From VRUE01 sp963702035 (GTDB lineage: Bacteria > Actinomycetota > Thermoleophilia > Solirubrobacterales > 70-9): a stretch of 64,000 bases of DNA. Each line of letters starts with the position of its first letter. The first letter of the stretch is position 1. This document shows, piece by piece, positions 16,952 to 24,300 of the stretch. The notes below the pieces were generated by a model. It did not search any database. It had not been told where the DNA came from and saw only the letters and a list, made by a program, of their open reading frames with translations. Both the position numbers and the translations under genes were made by a program. Location: positions 1,798,001-1,862,000 of the forward strand of contig OY969700.1 in NCBI GenBank assembly GCA_963702035.1, read 5' to 3'.

Positions 16952-17041
16952 GGAGGGTGAAGCTGCTAGGTGGCAGCGACCGCTTGATAAGCGCAAGTTC
17001 GGGTTTGTCGCTCGAATAGGGTTCGAGTCCCTCGCCCTCCG
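16952..17041 (+). tRNA. Unusual tRNA-like gene: 8-bp acceptor, 4-bp T stem, long variable arm, GAU-type loop
   Basis: An 8-bp acceptor (GGAGGGTG with CGCCCTCC, one T-G pair) joins directly to a 4-bp T stem around the loop TTCGAGT. The 12-bp acceptor branch is therefore of the 8/4 kind, and the discriminator is G. The D arm can form six pairs with a 4-base loop (GCTGCT, AGGT, GGCAGC), as in tRNA-Sec. The variable arm is a 6-bp hairpin (16998-17016). The anticodon region CCGCTTGATAAGCG gives only three firm pairs and a TTGATAA loop, so the triplet reads GAU (Ile), not UCA. No CCA is encoded. Serine/selenocysteine-type body features with this loop are abnormal. It could be an allo-tRNA, a regulatory tRNA mimic, or a pseudogene. 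Confidence 0.65.
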
Positions 17042-17049
17042 CTATGTCA

Positions 17050-17244
17050 CCTGAGAAACGAGGACGGGTCGAGGTGCAATTATCAAGCGGCCTGCGGAAT
17101 GACTCCTGCAAACGTCCCGTCTTCGTAGTCTCAGGAGCTCCGTTGCCAGGATCATGGTAATGTTTTGTCTCTCACGGTTGTCAATCGCTCGGGGAGTCGG
17201 TGATATCCTAAGACCACTTATCAAGCGGTCGGGGGTGACTCCCC
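17050..17244 (+). ncRNA. Structured RNA with two hairpins displaying anti-anticodon sequences
   Basis: Hairpin 1 pairs CCTGAGA (17050-17056) with TCTCAGG (17129-17135). It also pairs ACGAGGACGGG (17058-17068) with CCCGTCTTCGT (17116-17126), and its loop holds TTATCAAGCGG (17080-17090). Hairpin 2 pairs GGGGAGTC (17191-17198) with GACTCCCC (17237-17244), and its loop holds CTTATCAAGCGGTCG (17217-17231). Both loop sequences are complementary to the anticodon arm of the upstream tRNA-like gene: 11 bases for the first, 15 for the second. A small hairpin (17143-17160) lies between them and a terminator follows. The region contains no plausible reading frame. Confidence 0.55.
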
Positions 17245-17252
17245 TTCACCCA

Positions 17253-17285
17253 GAAACGGTCCGCCACTGGTGGGCCGTTTCTTTT
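17253..17285 (+). terminator. Rho-independent terminator of the tRNA-like transcript
   Basis: GAAACGGTCC and GGGCCGTTTC pair over 10 bp (one T-G) around a 9-base loop, followed by TTTT. The T tract follows the hairpin only on the plus strand, so it ends the tRNA-like RNA and not the convergent CPBP gene. Confidence 0.75.
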
Positions 17286-17295
17286 GCTCCCGTCC

Positions 17296-18045
17296 CTACT
17301 GCCCGATCAGCGCGATCGAGTTGTTGAGCATGTGCAGGACAATGCCAGGGACGATCGAGCCGGTCTTCTCGTAGAGCAGGGCGAGGATGAAGCCGAAGAC
17401 GATCAGCGGCGGGACTGCGCTGACGCCGGTGAGGGCATGCAGGCCGCCGAATATCAGCGCGCTGATCGCCGCCGCGGCGAGCCGTGGCAACCGGGTGCGC
17501 AGGCCGCCGAAGAGCATGCCGCGGAAGCAGACCTCCTCGCTGATCGGCGCCGCGATCACGATCAACAGAACCTGTACCGGCACGGCGCCAAACGATTCGG
17601 CGATGTCCTCCTGGTGCGGCGAGCCGAAGATCGCCGCGTAAACCGCGGCGAAGAGGATGTAGGCGCCGATCGCCGCCAGCATCCACTTCAACGCCGAAGG
17701 CTTGAAGCGGCGCACGCCGAGCCGTGCCAGGGCCAGCCCGACCGAGCTCTCCCCCCAGCGACTCGCGATCGCGATCGGCACCAGCAGGAAGCCCAGCGCC
17801 GTCGCCAGCTGGACGACGACGTTGGCCGCGGTGCTGAGGTCGCCGTTGCTCGGACCGTCGATGATGACCGCCGGGATCCCGAGCAAAATCCCGGCCCCGA
17901 GAGCCAGAAACACCCCACCAACTGCCAATTGTGGACCCCAAGTCGCAAATGGAAAAGAGCCCGGGGGTCGATCCGACGGAGCCTCCACGCTGTTCGCTCC
18001 GTCGGATCGACCCCCGGGCTCTCCTACAGCTAAGTTGCGGTCCAT
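17296..18045 (-). CDS. CPBP-family intramembrane metalloprotease
   Basis: About 249 residues from ATG 18045 (a GTG at 18081 would add 12). It is a polytopic membrane protein with the CPBP/CAAX-protease motifs EEVCFRGMLFGGLR, FGGLHALTG and HMLNNSIAL, which carry the Glu, His and Asn site residues. Bacterial members act in CAAX-like processing, bacteriocin immunity or unknown proteolysis. Residues 9-30 are encoded by a perfect 27-bp-arm inverted repeat (17956-18022) and look inserted before the first membrane segment. It ends just past the terminator of the tRNA-like RNA. The substrate is unknown. Confidence 0.85.
   Translation of the reverse strand: MDRNLAVGEPGGRSDGANSVEAPSDRPPGSFPFATWGPQLAVGGVFLALGAGILLGIPAVIIDGPSNGDLSTAANVVVQLATALGFLLVPIAIASRWGESSVGLALARLGVRRFKPSALKWMLAAIGAYILFAAVYAAIFGSPHQEDIAESFGAVPVQVLLIVIAAPISEEVCFRGMLFGGLRTRLPRLAAAAISALIFGGLHALTGVSAVPPLIVFGFILALLYEKTGSIVPGIVLHMLNNSIALIGQ
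17956..18022. repeat. Palindromic element inside the CPBP gene
   Basis: Two perfect 27-base arms (17956-17982 and 17996-18022) flank a 13-base loop. The element is translated as part of the protease N-terminus (EPGGRSDGANSVEAPSDRPP) without a stop. Arms and 13-base loop match the layout of the element inside thiL, though the sequence differs. Confidence 0.9.
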
Positions 18046-18116
18046 AGCCCCGGCAGTCAAACAGGTCTCGCGGTCCACCAAGAACGCGCCTGCGCTTCCT
18101 GCGCCGGCTGCTTTTC

Positions 18117-18461
18117 TTGGTCGTCTTCCTGGTCCTGGTGGCGATAGCGCTGAGCCAGTTCACCGAGTTCAAGCGCCTCGCCACCGGCATCCTCGCCTCG
18201 ACCGCCGTGCTCGCCGCGATCGTCGGCTTCGCCGCCCAGCACACGATCGCCAACATGGTCGCCGGAGTGCAGCTGGCGATCTCCCAGCCGATCCGGATCG
18301 GCGACCGGATCTCCTTCGAAGAAGTCGAGGGCCGCGTCCTCGACATCACCCTCTCCTACACCTACGTCAACCCCGGGGACGGCACCGCGGTGGTGATCCC
18401 CAACCAGCTGCTGGTCGAGGGGATCGTCCACAACCTCTCGACCGCCGATACCCAGGCCTGA
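18117..18461 (+). CDS. MscS-type mechanosensitive channel fragment
   Basis: TTG 18117 gives 114 residues; an in-frame CTG at 18087 would add 10 more (LRFLRRLLFL). The sequence covers the pore-lining helix (STAVLAAIVGFAAQHTIANM) and the start of the MscS beta domain (QPIRIGDRISFEEVEGRVLD). It then stops at VHNLSTADTQA. Full MscS proteins have two more N-terminal helices and a C-terminal domain. No ATG or GTG is available before a stop at 18045, inside the divergent CPBP start region. This may be a minimal channel or a truncated relic; the palindrome next door could mark the break. Confidence 0.55.
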   Translation: MVVFLVLVAIALSQFTEFKRLATGILASTAVLAAIVGFAAQHTIANMVAGVQLAISQPIRIGDRISFEEVEGRVLDITLSYTYVNPGDGTAVVIPNQLLVEGIVHNLSTADTQA

Positions 18462-18492
18462 GCGCCGCCCGGCGCGAAGTACGCTCTGGGAC

Positions 18493-20649
18493 ATGACGCA
18501 GCGCAATCGCCGCAGCCGGCGACACCGGGGAGGCGCGCGCGGCAAGCTGCTCTTCGTCGGGCTGGGTGTCGCGGCGCTGCTTGTCATCGCGGTGATCGGC
18601 GTCGCCTCCTGGGTGCTCGACGTCGCCGCAAAGGCGCCCTCGCTGGCCGCCTGCAAGCCGGTCGACAAGGGCGGCAACTCGACTCTCTACGCGGCCGACG
18701 GCAGCAAGCTCGGCGTCATCCAGTCCGAAGAAGCACGCGCGCCCGTCTCCATAGAGCGCGTGCCGAAGAGCCTCCAGCACGCGACCGTCGCGATCGAGGA
18801 CCAGCGCTTCTACGAGCACGGTGGCATCGACCCCGAGGGGATCGCCCGCGCGGCGCTGAAGAACCTCGAAGCCGGCAGGACGGTCGAGGGCGGCTCGACG
18901 ATCACCCAGCAGCTCGTCCGCAACCTCTGCATCTCCAACCCGGCCCGCAGCCTCGAACGCAAGATCATCGAGGCGCAGTTGGCGATCGAGTACGCCGAAC
19001 GACACTCGCGGCGGGAAATCCTCGGCCAGTACCTCAACACCGCTTCCTACGGGACGCTGGAGGGCGCGACCGCGGTCGGCGTCCAGGCGGCCGCGAAGAT
19101 CTACTTCTCGCGGCCGGTCTGGAAGCTGACCCTGGAGCAGGCCGCGCTGCTGGCCGGGCTGCCGCAGGCGCCGTCCGAGTACAACCCGGTCCTCAACCCG
19201 CGCGAGGCGAAAGCCCGGCGCAACACCGTGCTTGGGGAGATGGCCCGCCTCGGCTACACCTCCCAGCAGCGCGCGCGGCAGGGCGAACGGCGCGGCCTCG
19301 AGCTCAACCTCGACCGCGGCTACTTCGACAAGCGCCAGCCCTACTTCTTCGACTACGTCGAGAACAAGCTGATCGAGGCCTACGGGGTGAACACCGTCCG
19401 CAAGGGCGCCCTCGACGTCTACACGACGATCGAGCCGCGGCTGCAAGACGTCGGCCTGGAAGCCGCGCGCTCTGCCCTCCCCTACCCCGAAGACCCCTCC
19501 TCGGCGCTGGTCTCGATCGACCCACGCAACGGAGACATAAGAGCGATGGTCTCCGGCTCCGACTACGAGCGCAGCAAGTTCAACCTCGCCGCCCAGGGCC
19601 ACCGCCAGCCCGGCTCGACCTTCAAGGCCTTCGTGCTGACCACGGCGATCAAGCAGGGGATCGACCCCTACTCGACCTACTACACCTCGAAGCACCTCGA
19701 CCTCAACCTGCCCCGGTGGGGCCACTGGGAAGTGAGCACCGCGGACGAGGGCTACCTGGGGCGGGTCAACCTGCAGCAGGCGACGGTCGCCTCCGACAAC
19801 ACCGTCTTCGCTCAGCTCGACCTCGACGTCGGGCCGGCGGCGGTCGCGGCGACCGCGAAGTCGATGGGGATCGAAAGCGAACTCGACGGCATCCCCGCCG
19901 AGGGAATCGGCGGCCTGCGGATCGGCGTCTCGCCGCTGGAAATGGCCGACGCCTACGCGACCCTCGCCTCCGGCGGCATCCATCGCAACCCGATCGCGAT
20001 CCGCCGCGTCGTCTTCCCCGGCGATCGCACCGACCGACCCGAACGCCCCGACCCGAGGCGGGTCGTGCCCGAACCGGTCGCCTACCAGGTCTGGCGCCTC
20101 CTGCACGACAACATCACCGAAGGCACCGGCACCGCCGCCTACACCGGCTGCCCCGGCCAGGGCGGCAAGACGGGCACGACCGACAACTTCACCGACGCCT
20201 GGTTCGCCGGCATCCAGCCCAACCTGGCGACCGTGGTCTGGGTCGGCTACCCGCAGTCGAACGCGATTGAAATGACCAGCGTCCACGGCGCGACTGTCTA
20301 CGGCGGCACGTTCCCGGCTGAAATCTGGCACTCGCTCTACTCCAATGCCGAAGTCCCCTGCGAGGAATTCAGCCGGCCGAAGACGGCGGTCAGCTGGGCG
20401 CCGTTCTACGGCCAGTTCACCGCCTCGGAGCCGCCGCGCGGTGGCTCCGGTTCCGCCACGGGAGGCGGCGAAGAAAGCGAAGCCGAACGTCTGGGCAGGG
20501 AAGCCACCAACGGCTATGACCCCAGCGCGTATGCGCCGGGCGCCGGCCAGGAACCGACCCCGGTCCCACCGCCCCCGCCGCCCTACGGGTCCGGCGGCGG
20601 CGCGGGCGTCGGAGGCGGCGCCGAAGCCGGGGGCGCGGCGGGAAATTGA
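18493..20649 (+). CDS. Class A penicillin-binding protein (bifunctional peptidoglycan synthase)
   Basis: 718 residues: a basic cytoplasmic start, one membrane anchor (about 19-40), then a GT51 glycosyltransferase with EDQRFYEHGG (102-111) and GGSTITQQLVRNL (133-145). The transpeptidase domain has STFK (375-378), SDN (434-436) and KTGTT (559-563). All catalytic motifs are present. The C-terminus is a Gly/Pro-rich extension (PTPVPPPPPPYG). The enzyme polymerises lipid II glycan and cross-links stem peptides outside the membrane. Its TGA overlaps the TTG start of the next gene. Confidence 0.93.
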   Translation: MTQRNRRSRRHRGGARGKLLFVGLGVAALLVIAVIGVASWVLDVAAKAPSLAACKPVDKGGNSTLYAADGSKLGVIQSEEARAPVSIERVPKSLQHATVAIEDQRFYEHGGIDPEGIARAALKNLEAGRTVEGGSTITQQLVRNLCISNPARSLERKIIEAQLAIEYAERHSRREILGQYLNTASYGTLEGATAVGVQAAAKIYFSRPVWKLTLEQAALLAGLPQAPSEYNPVLNPREAKARRNTVLGEMARLGYTSQQRARQGERRGLELNLDRGYFDKRQPYFFDYVENKLIEAYGVNTVRKGALDVYTTIEPRLQDVGLEAARSALPYPEDPSSALVSIDPRNGDIRAMVSGSDYERSKFNLAAQGHRQPGSTFKAFVLTTAIKQGIDPYSTYYTSKHLDLNLPRWGHWEVSTADEGYLGRVNLQQATVASDNTVFAQLDLDVGPAAVAATAKSMGIESELDGIPAEGIGGLRIGVSPLEMADAYATLASGGIHRNPIAIRRVVFPGDRTDRPERPDPRRVVPEPVAYQVWRLLHDNITEGTGTAAYTGCPGQGGKTGTTDNFTDAWFAGIQPNLATVVWVGYPQSNAIEMTSVHGATVYGGTFPAEIWHSLYSNAEVPCEEFSRPKTAVSWAPFYGQFTASEPPRGGSGSATGGGEESEAERLGREATNGYDPSAYAPGAGQEPTPVPPPPPPYGSGGGAGVGGGAEAGGAAGN

Positions 20650-21794
20650 GACACCCCGACGGGGACGAGCGCACGCGAGGCCGCAAGACCCCGTCATATA
20701 CACGGGTAATCGCCGTCTCGATCGATAGCCGCCGGACTCTCTTCTGGGCGATGATCGTCGTCCTGGTCGCCGGCTTCGCCCTCGCCCCGGTCCTGCTCTC
20801 CCACGACGTCTACAGCTACGTCAACTACGCCCGGCTGGGCGTGGTGCACGGCCTCGATCCCTACACCCACCCCCCGGCCGCCGCACCGTTCGACCCCGCC
20901 TACGCCCGGGTCACCTGGATCGGCGCAAGGAGCGCCTACGGTCCGCTCTTCACGCTGGCCACCTACCCGCTCGCCTGGCTTCCTGTATGGCTCGCCGTCG
21001 CAGTGCTGAAGGCAACCGCCGCCCTCTCGGTGCCGGCAACCGCCGTGCTCATCGCCCGCATCGCGCCCGCGCGGGGCGTCTCCCCTCTGGGCGCCGCGGC
21101 ATTCGTCGCCCTCAACCCGCTGGTCCTGATCCACGTCGTGGGCGGCGCCCACAACGACGGCCCGGCGATGCTGGTCGCGACGATCGGCATCGCCGCAATG
21201 CTCTCCTCCCGCGAGGCAAGCGCCGGCGCCGCCTTCGTAGCCGCCTTCGCGATCAAGGCTCCAGCGGCAATCGCAGCCCCGTTCGCCCTGGTCAGCGCCG
21301 CCCGATTGCAGCATTTCCCACCCCAGGGTGGGGAAAAGGCTGCAACTTGGCGAGGGAGGGGCGCCGGGGCGCGGCTGCTGGCCGGCGGCTGTGTCGCGGC
21401 GCTCGCGATCGGACTGTCCGCATACGCCGCCTTCGGTTGGCACTGGCTGCACGGCATCGAGCTGGCCGGCAGCCACCAGCACAAGACCAGCCACCTCAGC
21501 ATCCCGACCACCTTCGCCCGCCTGACCGGCCTCGACCCAACCGCCGTCCGCGTCACGGCCCTGGCCCTCTTCGCAGCTGCCTTCCTCTATCTCCTTATAA
21601 GGACCTGGCGAGGGGCCGACTGGCTCCGCTGCGCCGCCTGGGCATCCCTGGCCCTCCTACTAGCAACCGCCTGGCTCCTACCCTGGTACCTGATCTGGGC
21701 CCTCCCCCTGGTAGCCCTATCAAGAGACCGCCCCCTTCAGCTCTTAACCCTGGCCCTGACCCTCGACCAGCTCCCAGCCCGCCTGCCGCTCTAA
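20646..21794 (+). CDS. Polytopic GT-C/GT87-like glycosyltransferase
   Basis: The TTG at 20646 overlaps the PBP stop; the next in-frame ATG (codon 36) would begin inside the first membrane helix, so TTG is kept. The protein has about nine hydrophobic segments. An early extracytoplasmic loop with SHDVYSYVNYARLGVVHGLD resembles the catalytic Asp region of polyprenol-phosphate-mannose-dependent transferases. It probably adds sugars to a lipid or envelope glycan. A loop near residues 222-233 (LQHFPPQGGEKAATW) is encoded by a short palindrome (about 21306-21343) and may be an insertion. Substrate and linkage are unknown. Confidence 0.65.
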   Translation: MRHPDGDERTRGRKTPSYTRVIAVSIDSRRTLFWAMIVVLVAGFALAPVLLSHDVYSYVNYARLGVVHGLDPYTHPPAAAPFDPAYARVTWIGARSAYGPLFTLATYPLAWLPVWLAVAVLKATAALSVPATAVLIARIAPARGVSPLGAAAFVALNPLVLIHVVGGAHNDGPAMLVATIGIAAMLSSREASAGAAFVAAFAIKAPAAIAAPFALVSAARLQHFPPQGGEKAATWRGRGAGARLLAGGCVAALAIGLSAYAAFGWHWLHGIELAGSHQHKTSHLSIPTTFARLTGLDPTAVRVTALALFAAAFLYLLIRTWRGADWLRCAAWASLALLLATAWLLPWYLIWALPLVALSRDRPLQLLTLALTLDQLPARLPL

Positions 21795-21827
21795 AGCGGC
21801 AGCTTCATCAGCAGCCGTTTCAGGCGG

Positions 21828-21892
21828 CCTGCCGCTCTAACCGCAGTGGACCTTCTACGTGCTGGAGCACGTCAAAAGTCCACAGCGGCAGG
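21828..21892. repeat. Intergenic long hairpin
   Basis: CCTGCCGC pairs with GCGGCAGG, GTGGAC with GTCCAC and ACGTGCT with AGCACGT, giving a nested stem. Just before it, the 14-mer GCCTGCCGCTCTAA is a direct repeat (21781-21794, including the preceding gene's stop, and 21827-21840). There is no T tract, so a simple terminator is unlikely. Confidence 0.7.
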
Positions 21893-21916
21893 ACGAAGCA
21901 GTTAGGGCGACGAAGC

Positions 21917-22050
21917 GGAGGCGAGGGGTGGATCCGAGGGAGCCTCGCGAAGCGGCTCCGCAGAGTAATTCTCACCGCGAAGCGGTCCAACATAGTGAGC
22001 GAGCGCAGCGAGCGAACCCAGGCTCCCCCTCGGACCCACCCCTCGCCTCC
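21917..22050. repeat. Long imperfect inverted repeat downstream of the flippase gene
   Basis: The left arm (21917-21945) and right arm (22020-22050) pair over about 29 bases with one mismatch and a 2-base gap. The 74-base loop contains GCGAAGCGG repeats. It lies between the ends of two convergent genes (21794 and 22062). It may be a mobile palindromic element or a long bidirectional hairpin. Confidence 0.7.
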
Positions 22051-22061
22051 CGCACTGCCAG

Positions 22062-23147
22062 CTAAAGAATCTCCGGCGTGTGAATAGGCGTCTCGGCGCG
22101 CTCAGGCGGACCCTCGGCCTGCTCCTCAGCCGACGGATGCACAACGCCGGTAGGAATCGACCAACCCTCGCGTCTGCCGAGCGCCGTGACCAGGCCGACG
22201 TAGACCAGCTCGACCACGGTCAGCACGCCACGCACGGCGATCGCGATCAGCGAGCCGACCGCGAAGCTGTTGCCGACCGCGCCCTTCACCGCCCAGGCGA
22301 AGGCCGCATCGCGAATGCCGAGGCCGGCCGGGGCGACCAGGGTGACGAGCGCGGCGACGTAGCCGACCGCCTGCGCCGAGCCCACCGTGAGCACTTCGTT
22401 GACGGTCAGCGGGATGTCGGTGACCGAGCGCGCCACGCAGTACATCCCCAACGCGACCACCCCCCAGACGCAGAGGTAGAACAGCGTCATCGTGACGACG
22501 CCGCGCATCGGCATCACCTCGGGCAGCGGTTCGCGGCCGAAGGCGCGCAGCACCCGGTTGGCCAGCGGCCCGAAGACGCGTGGGTGCAGCACCCCGAGCG
22601 CCAGCGGAATCAGCAGCAGCACCCCCCAACGCCACGGCTGCCCCTGCAGGTCGGGATGGCTGATCAGGAAGTAGGCGGCGAAGACGATCGCCGAGGTGGC
22701 GGAGATCGCCTGCTCGTAGACGATGCTGGCGATCGTCACCCGCCGCTGCACGCCGGCGCGCTCGGAGAGCAGCACCCGCCCGAGCACGTAGAGGACGCTG
22801 CCCGGCACGTAGCGCGCGAGAAGCGGCTGCCCCCAGGCGACCTGCGCCCGCCCGTGCCCGATCCGGTAGCCGAGAAAGCGCAGGATCAGGTCCCAGCCAA
22901 CCGCGCTGAACGCGTAGAAGAGCGGCAGGAAGACGAAGGCGGGGATCAGCCAGAGGACATGGAAGTGGACGCCCTTGTCCTTGATCTCGGCCCACTGATC
23001 GACCACGGTGAGAACGAGGAAGCCGAAGATGACGATCGCGATGCCGAGCTGGATCGCAAGGCGGACGCGCTTGCTGCGCGGCGGTCGCGTCCCGAACCGC
23101 GCCGCGGCTTCGCCGATGCGATGAAGAAGTGGATGTCCCTCGGCCAC
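22062..23147 (-). CDS. LPG-synthase-TM / UPF0104 family membrane protein
   Basis: 361 residues from GTG 23147 with about eight hydrophobic segments. The first is RLAIQLGIAIVIFGFLVLTV, and a late segment LVAPAGLGIRDAAFAWAVK carries the family-typical P-x-G-x-G-x-R/E pattern. This is the flippase-like half of MprF, without a catalytic GNAT domain. Members are thought to handle lipids or glycolipids. The C-terminus is acidic and polar. It is divergent from thiL, and the shared 136-base upstream region contains a long inverted repeat. The lipid substrate is unknown. Confidence 0.75.
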   Translation of the reverse strand: MAEGHPLLHRIGEAAARFGTRPPRSKRVRLAIQLGIAIVIFGFLVLTVVDQWAEIKDKGVHFHVLWLIPAFVFLPLFYAFSAVGWDLILRFLGYRIGHGRAQVAWGQPLLARYVPGSVLYVLGRVLLSERAGVQRRVTIASIVYEQAISATSAIVFAAYFLISHPDLQGQPWRWGVLLLIPLALGVLHPRVFGPLANRVLRAFGREPLPEVMPMRGVVTMTLFYLCVWGVVALGMYCVARSVTDIPLTVNEVLTVGSAQAVGYVAALVTLVAPAGLGIRDAAFAWAVKGAVGNSFAVGSLIAIAVRGVLTVVELVYVGLVTALGRREGWSIPTGVVHPSAEEQAEGPPERAETPIHTPEIL

Positions 23148-23176
23148 GTTTGCCGCACCTTAGTGGCCTTATGGGT

Positions 23177-23290
23177 CGCCCATCGGGTGGCTATCCGAAA
23201 TCAGCGCATGTGGCTGGCGAGCGCCGCACCGCGCGGTGTCCGCCGCCGCCAGACGCGCGCGATTATTTTGCGATAGTCACCCGATGGGCG
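23177..23290. promoter_or_regulatory. Inverted repeat spanning the thiL start codon
   Basis: Arms at 23177-23195 and 23272-23290 pair over 19 bases with one mismatch. The right arm contains the thiL ATG (23284) and no obvious ribosome site precedes it. In RNA the start codon would be buried if transcription begins before 23177. It also fills the divergent promoter region with the flippase gene. Confidence 0.55.
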
Positions 23291-24300
23291 AGTTCGAGCT
23301 CTTGGATCGCATACGGGCGCGCTTGCCGAAACCGGGCGCTCGCGTCGTGCTCGGCAGCGGCGACGACGCAGCCGTCACCGTCCCAGGCGGGGCCACCGCC
23401 ACCTCGGTCGACGCCCTTCTCGATGGCGTCCACTTCCGCCGCGAGTGGAGCAGCCCGGCGCAGATCGGCGCCAAGGCGCTTGCCGTGGCGCTGTCTGACC
23501 TGGCGGCGATGGGCGCCGAGCCCGGCGAGGCCTACGTCGTCCTCGGCATCCCCGCCGACCTCGACGAGAACGGCTGCCTCGAGCTGCTCGACGGAATCGC
23601 GAGGGTCGCCAAGGAGACCGGCACGACGCTGGCCGGCGGCGACGTCACGCGCGCCCCGGTCCTGACCCTGGCGGTGACGGTCGTCGGTCATGCGAAAAGC
23701 GCGGACGACCTTGTAACGCGATCCGGGGCGCGGCCCGGCGACGCGCTCGTCGTCACCGGCGAGCTCGGTGGGGCGGCGACGGGCCTTCTTCAACTGGAAG
23801 GCCAGGCTGACGAGAGGGAGTCCCGCGGAGCGCGTTCGTCCTTTGTGGTGCATAGCCGTACAAAGGACGAACGCGCCGCCTCTCTGGTCGCCCGGCAACT
23901 CGAACCCAGGCCAAGGCTCGGGGCCGGTCGTGCACTGGCAGCCGCGGGAGCGACGGCGATGATCGACCTCAGCGACGGGCTCGGTGGAGACGCCGGGCAC
24001 ATCGCGTCCGCCGGCGGCGTCGGCTTACGGATCGAGGCGGGCGCGCTGCCACTCGCCCCGGGCCTGGTCGAGATCGCGGCCGACGCCAAACGCGACCCAC
24101 TCGAAATGGCGACGTCGGGCGGTGAAGACTACGAGTTGCTGGCCGCGCTCCCCGAGGAGCGGCTTGCCGGCGCGGTGGCGGCGGTCGAGAACCACGGGGG
24201 GCTGACGCGGATCGGCACGGTCGTCGCCGGCGAGGGGGTTGAGATCAGGCTGCCTGGCGGCGGGCTGCTGGAGGCGAAGGGATTCGACCAGCTGGGTTGA
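23284..24300 (+). CDS. thiL: Thiamine-monophosphate kinase
   Basis: 338 residues. ThiL phosphorylates TMP to the cofactor TPP with ATP. Family hallmarks are the early GSGDDAAV, SVDALLDGVHF, ALAVALSDLAAMGAEP, LAGGDVTRAP and the later MIDLSDGLGGDAGHI. ATG 23284 gives the standard MGEFELLDRI start; upstream in-frame starts add non-conserved Arg-rich sequence. Residues about 175-198 (ADERESRGARSSFVVHSRTK and beyond) are a non-conserved insert encoded by a perfect palindrome (23830-23876). They lie between the usual LGGAATGLL and VARQLEPRPRL. The insert leaves the known motifs intact. Confidence 0.93.
   Translation: MGEFELLDRIRARLPKPGARVVLGSGDDAAVTVPGGATATSVDALLDGVHFRREWSSPAQIGAKALAVALSDLAAMGAEPGEAYVVLGIPADLDENGCLELLDGIARVAKETGTTLAGGDVTRAPVLTLAVTVVGHAKSADDLVTRSGARPGDALVVTGELGGAATGLLQLEGQADERESRGARSSFVVHSRTKDERAASLVARQLEPRPRLGAGRALAAAGATAMIDLSDGLGGDAGHIASAGGVGLRIEAGALPLAPGLVEIAADAKRDPLEMATSGGEDYELLAALPEERLAGAVAAVENHGGLTRIGTVVAGEGVEIRLPGGGLLEAKGFDQLG
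23830..23876. repeat. Palindromic element inside thiL
   Basis: Two perfect 17-base arms (23830-23846 and 23860-23876) surround a 13-base loop. The element is translated in frame as a surface insert. Its layout (perfect arms, 13-base loop, open frame) matches the element in the CPBP gene. Confidence 0.9.

Noticed and set aside
16949..17285. tmRNA, RNase P RNA or standard tRNA-Sec
   Set aside because: No tag reading frame ending in Ala-Ala stop, no conserved RNase P core, and the loop triplet is GAU, not UCA. The local D arm and acceptor pairing give a complete tRNA-like fold instead.
18367..20703. 778-codon frame opposite the PBP gene
   Set aside because: A GC-driven antisense frame; the plus strand carries every catalytic motif of a class A PBP.
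23148..23283. TPP riboswitch before thiL
   Set aside because: No CTGAGA or matching TPP core; only an inverted repeat is present.
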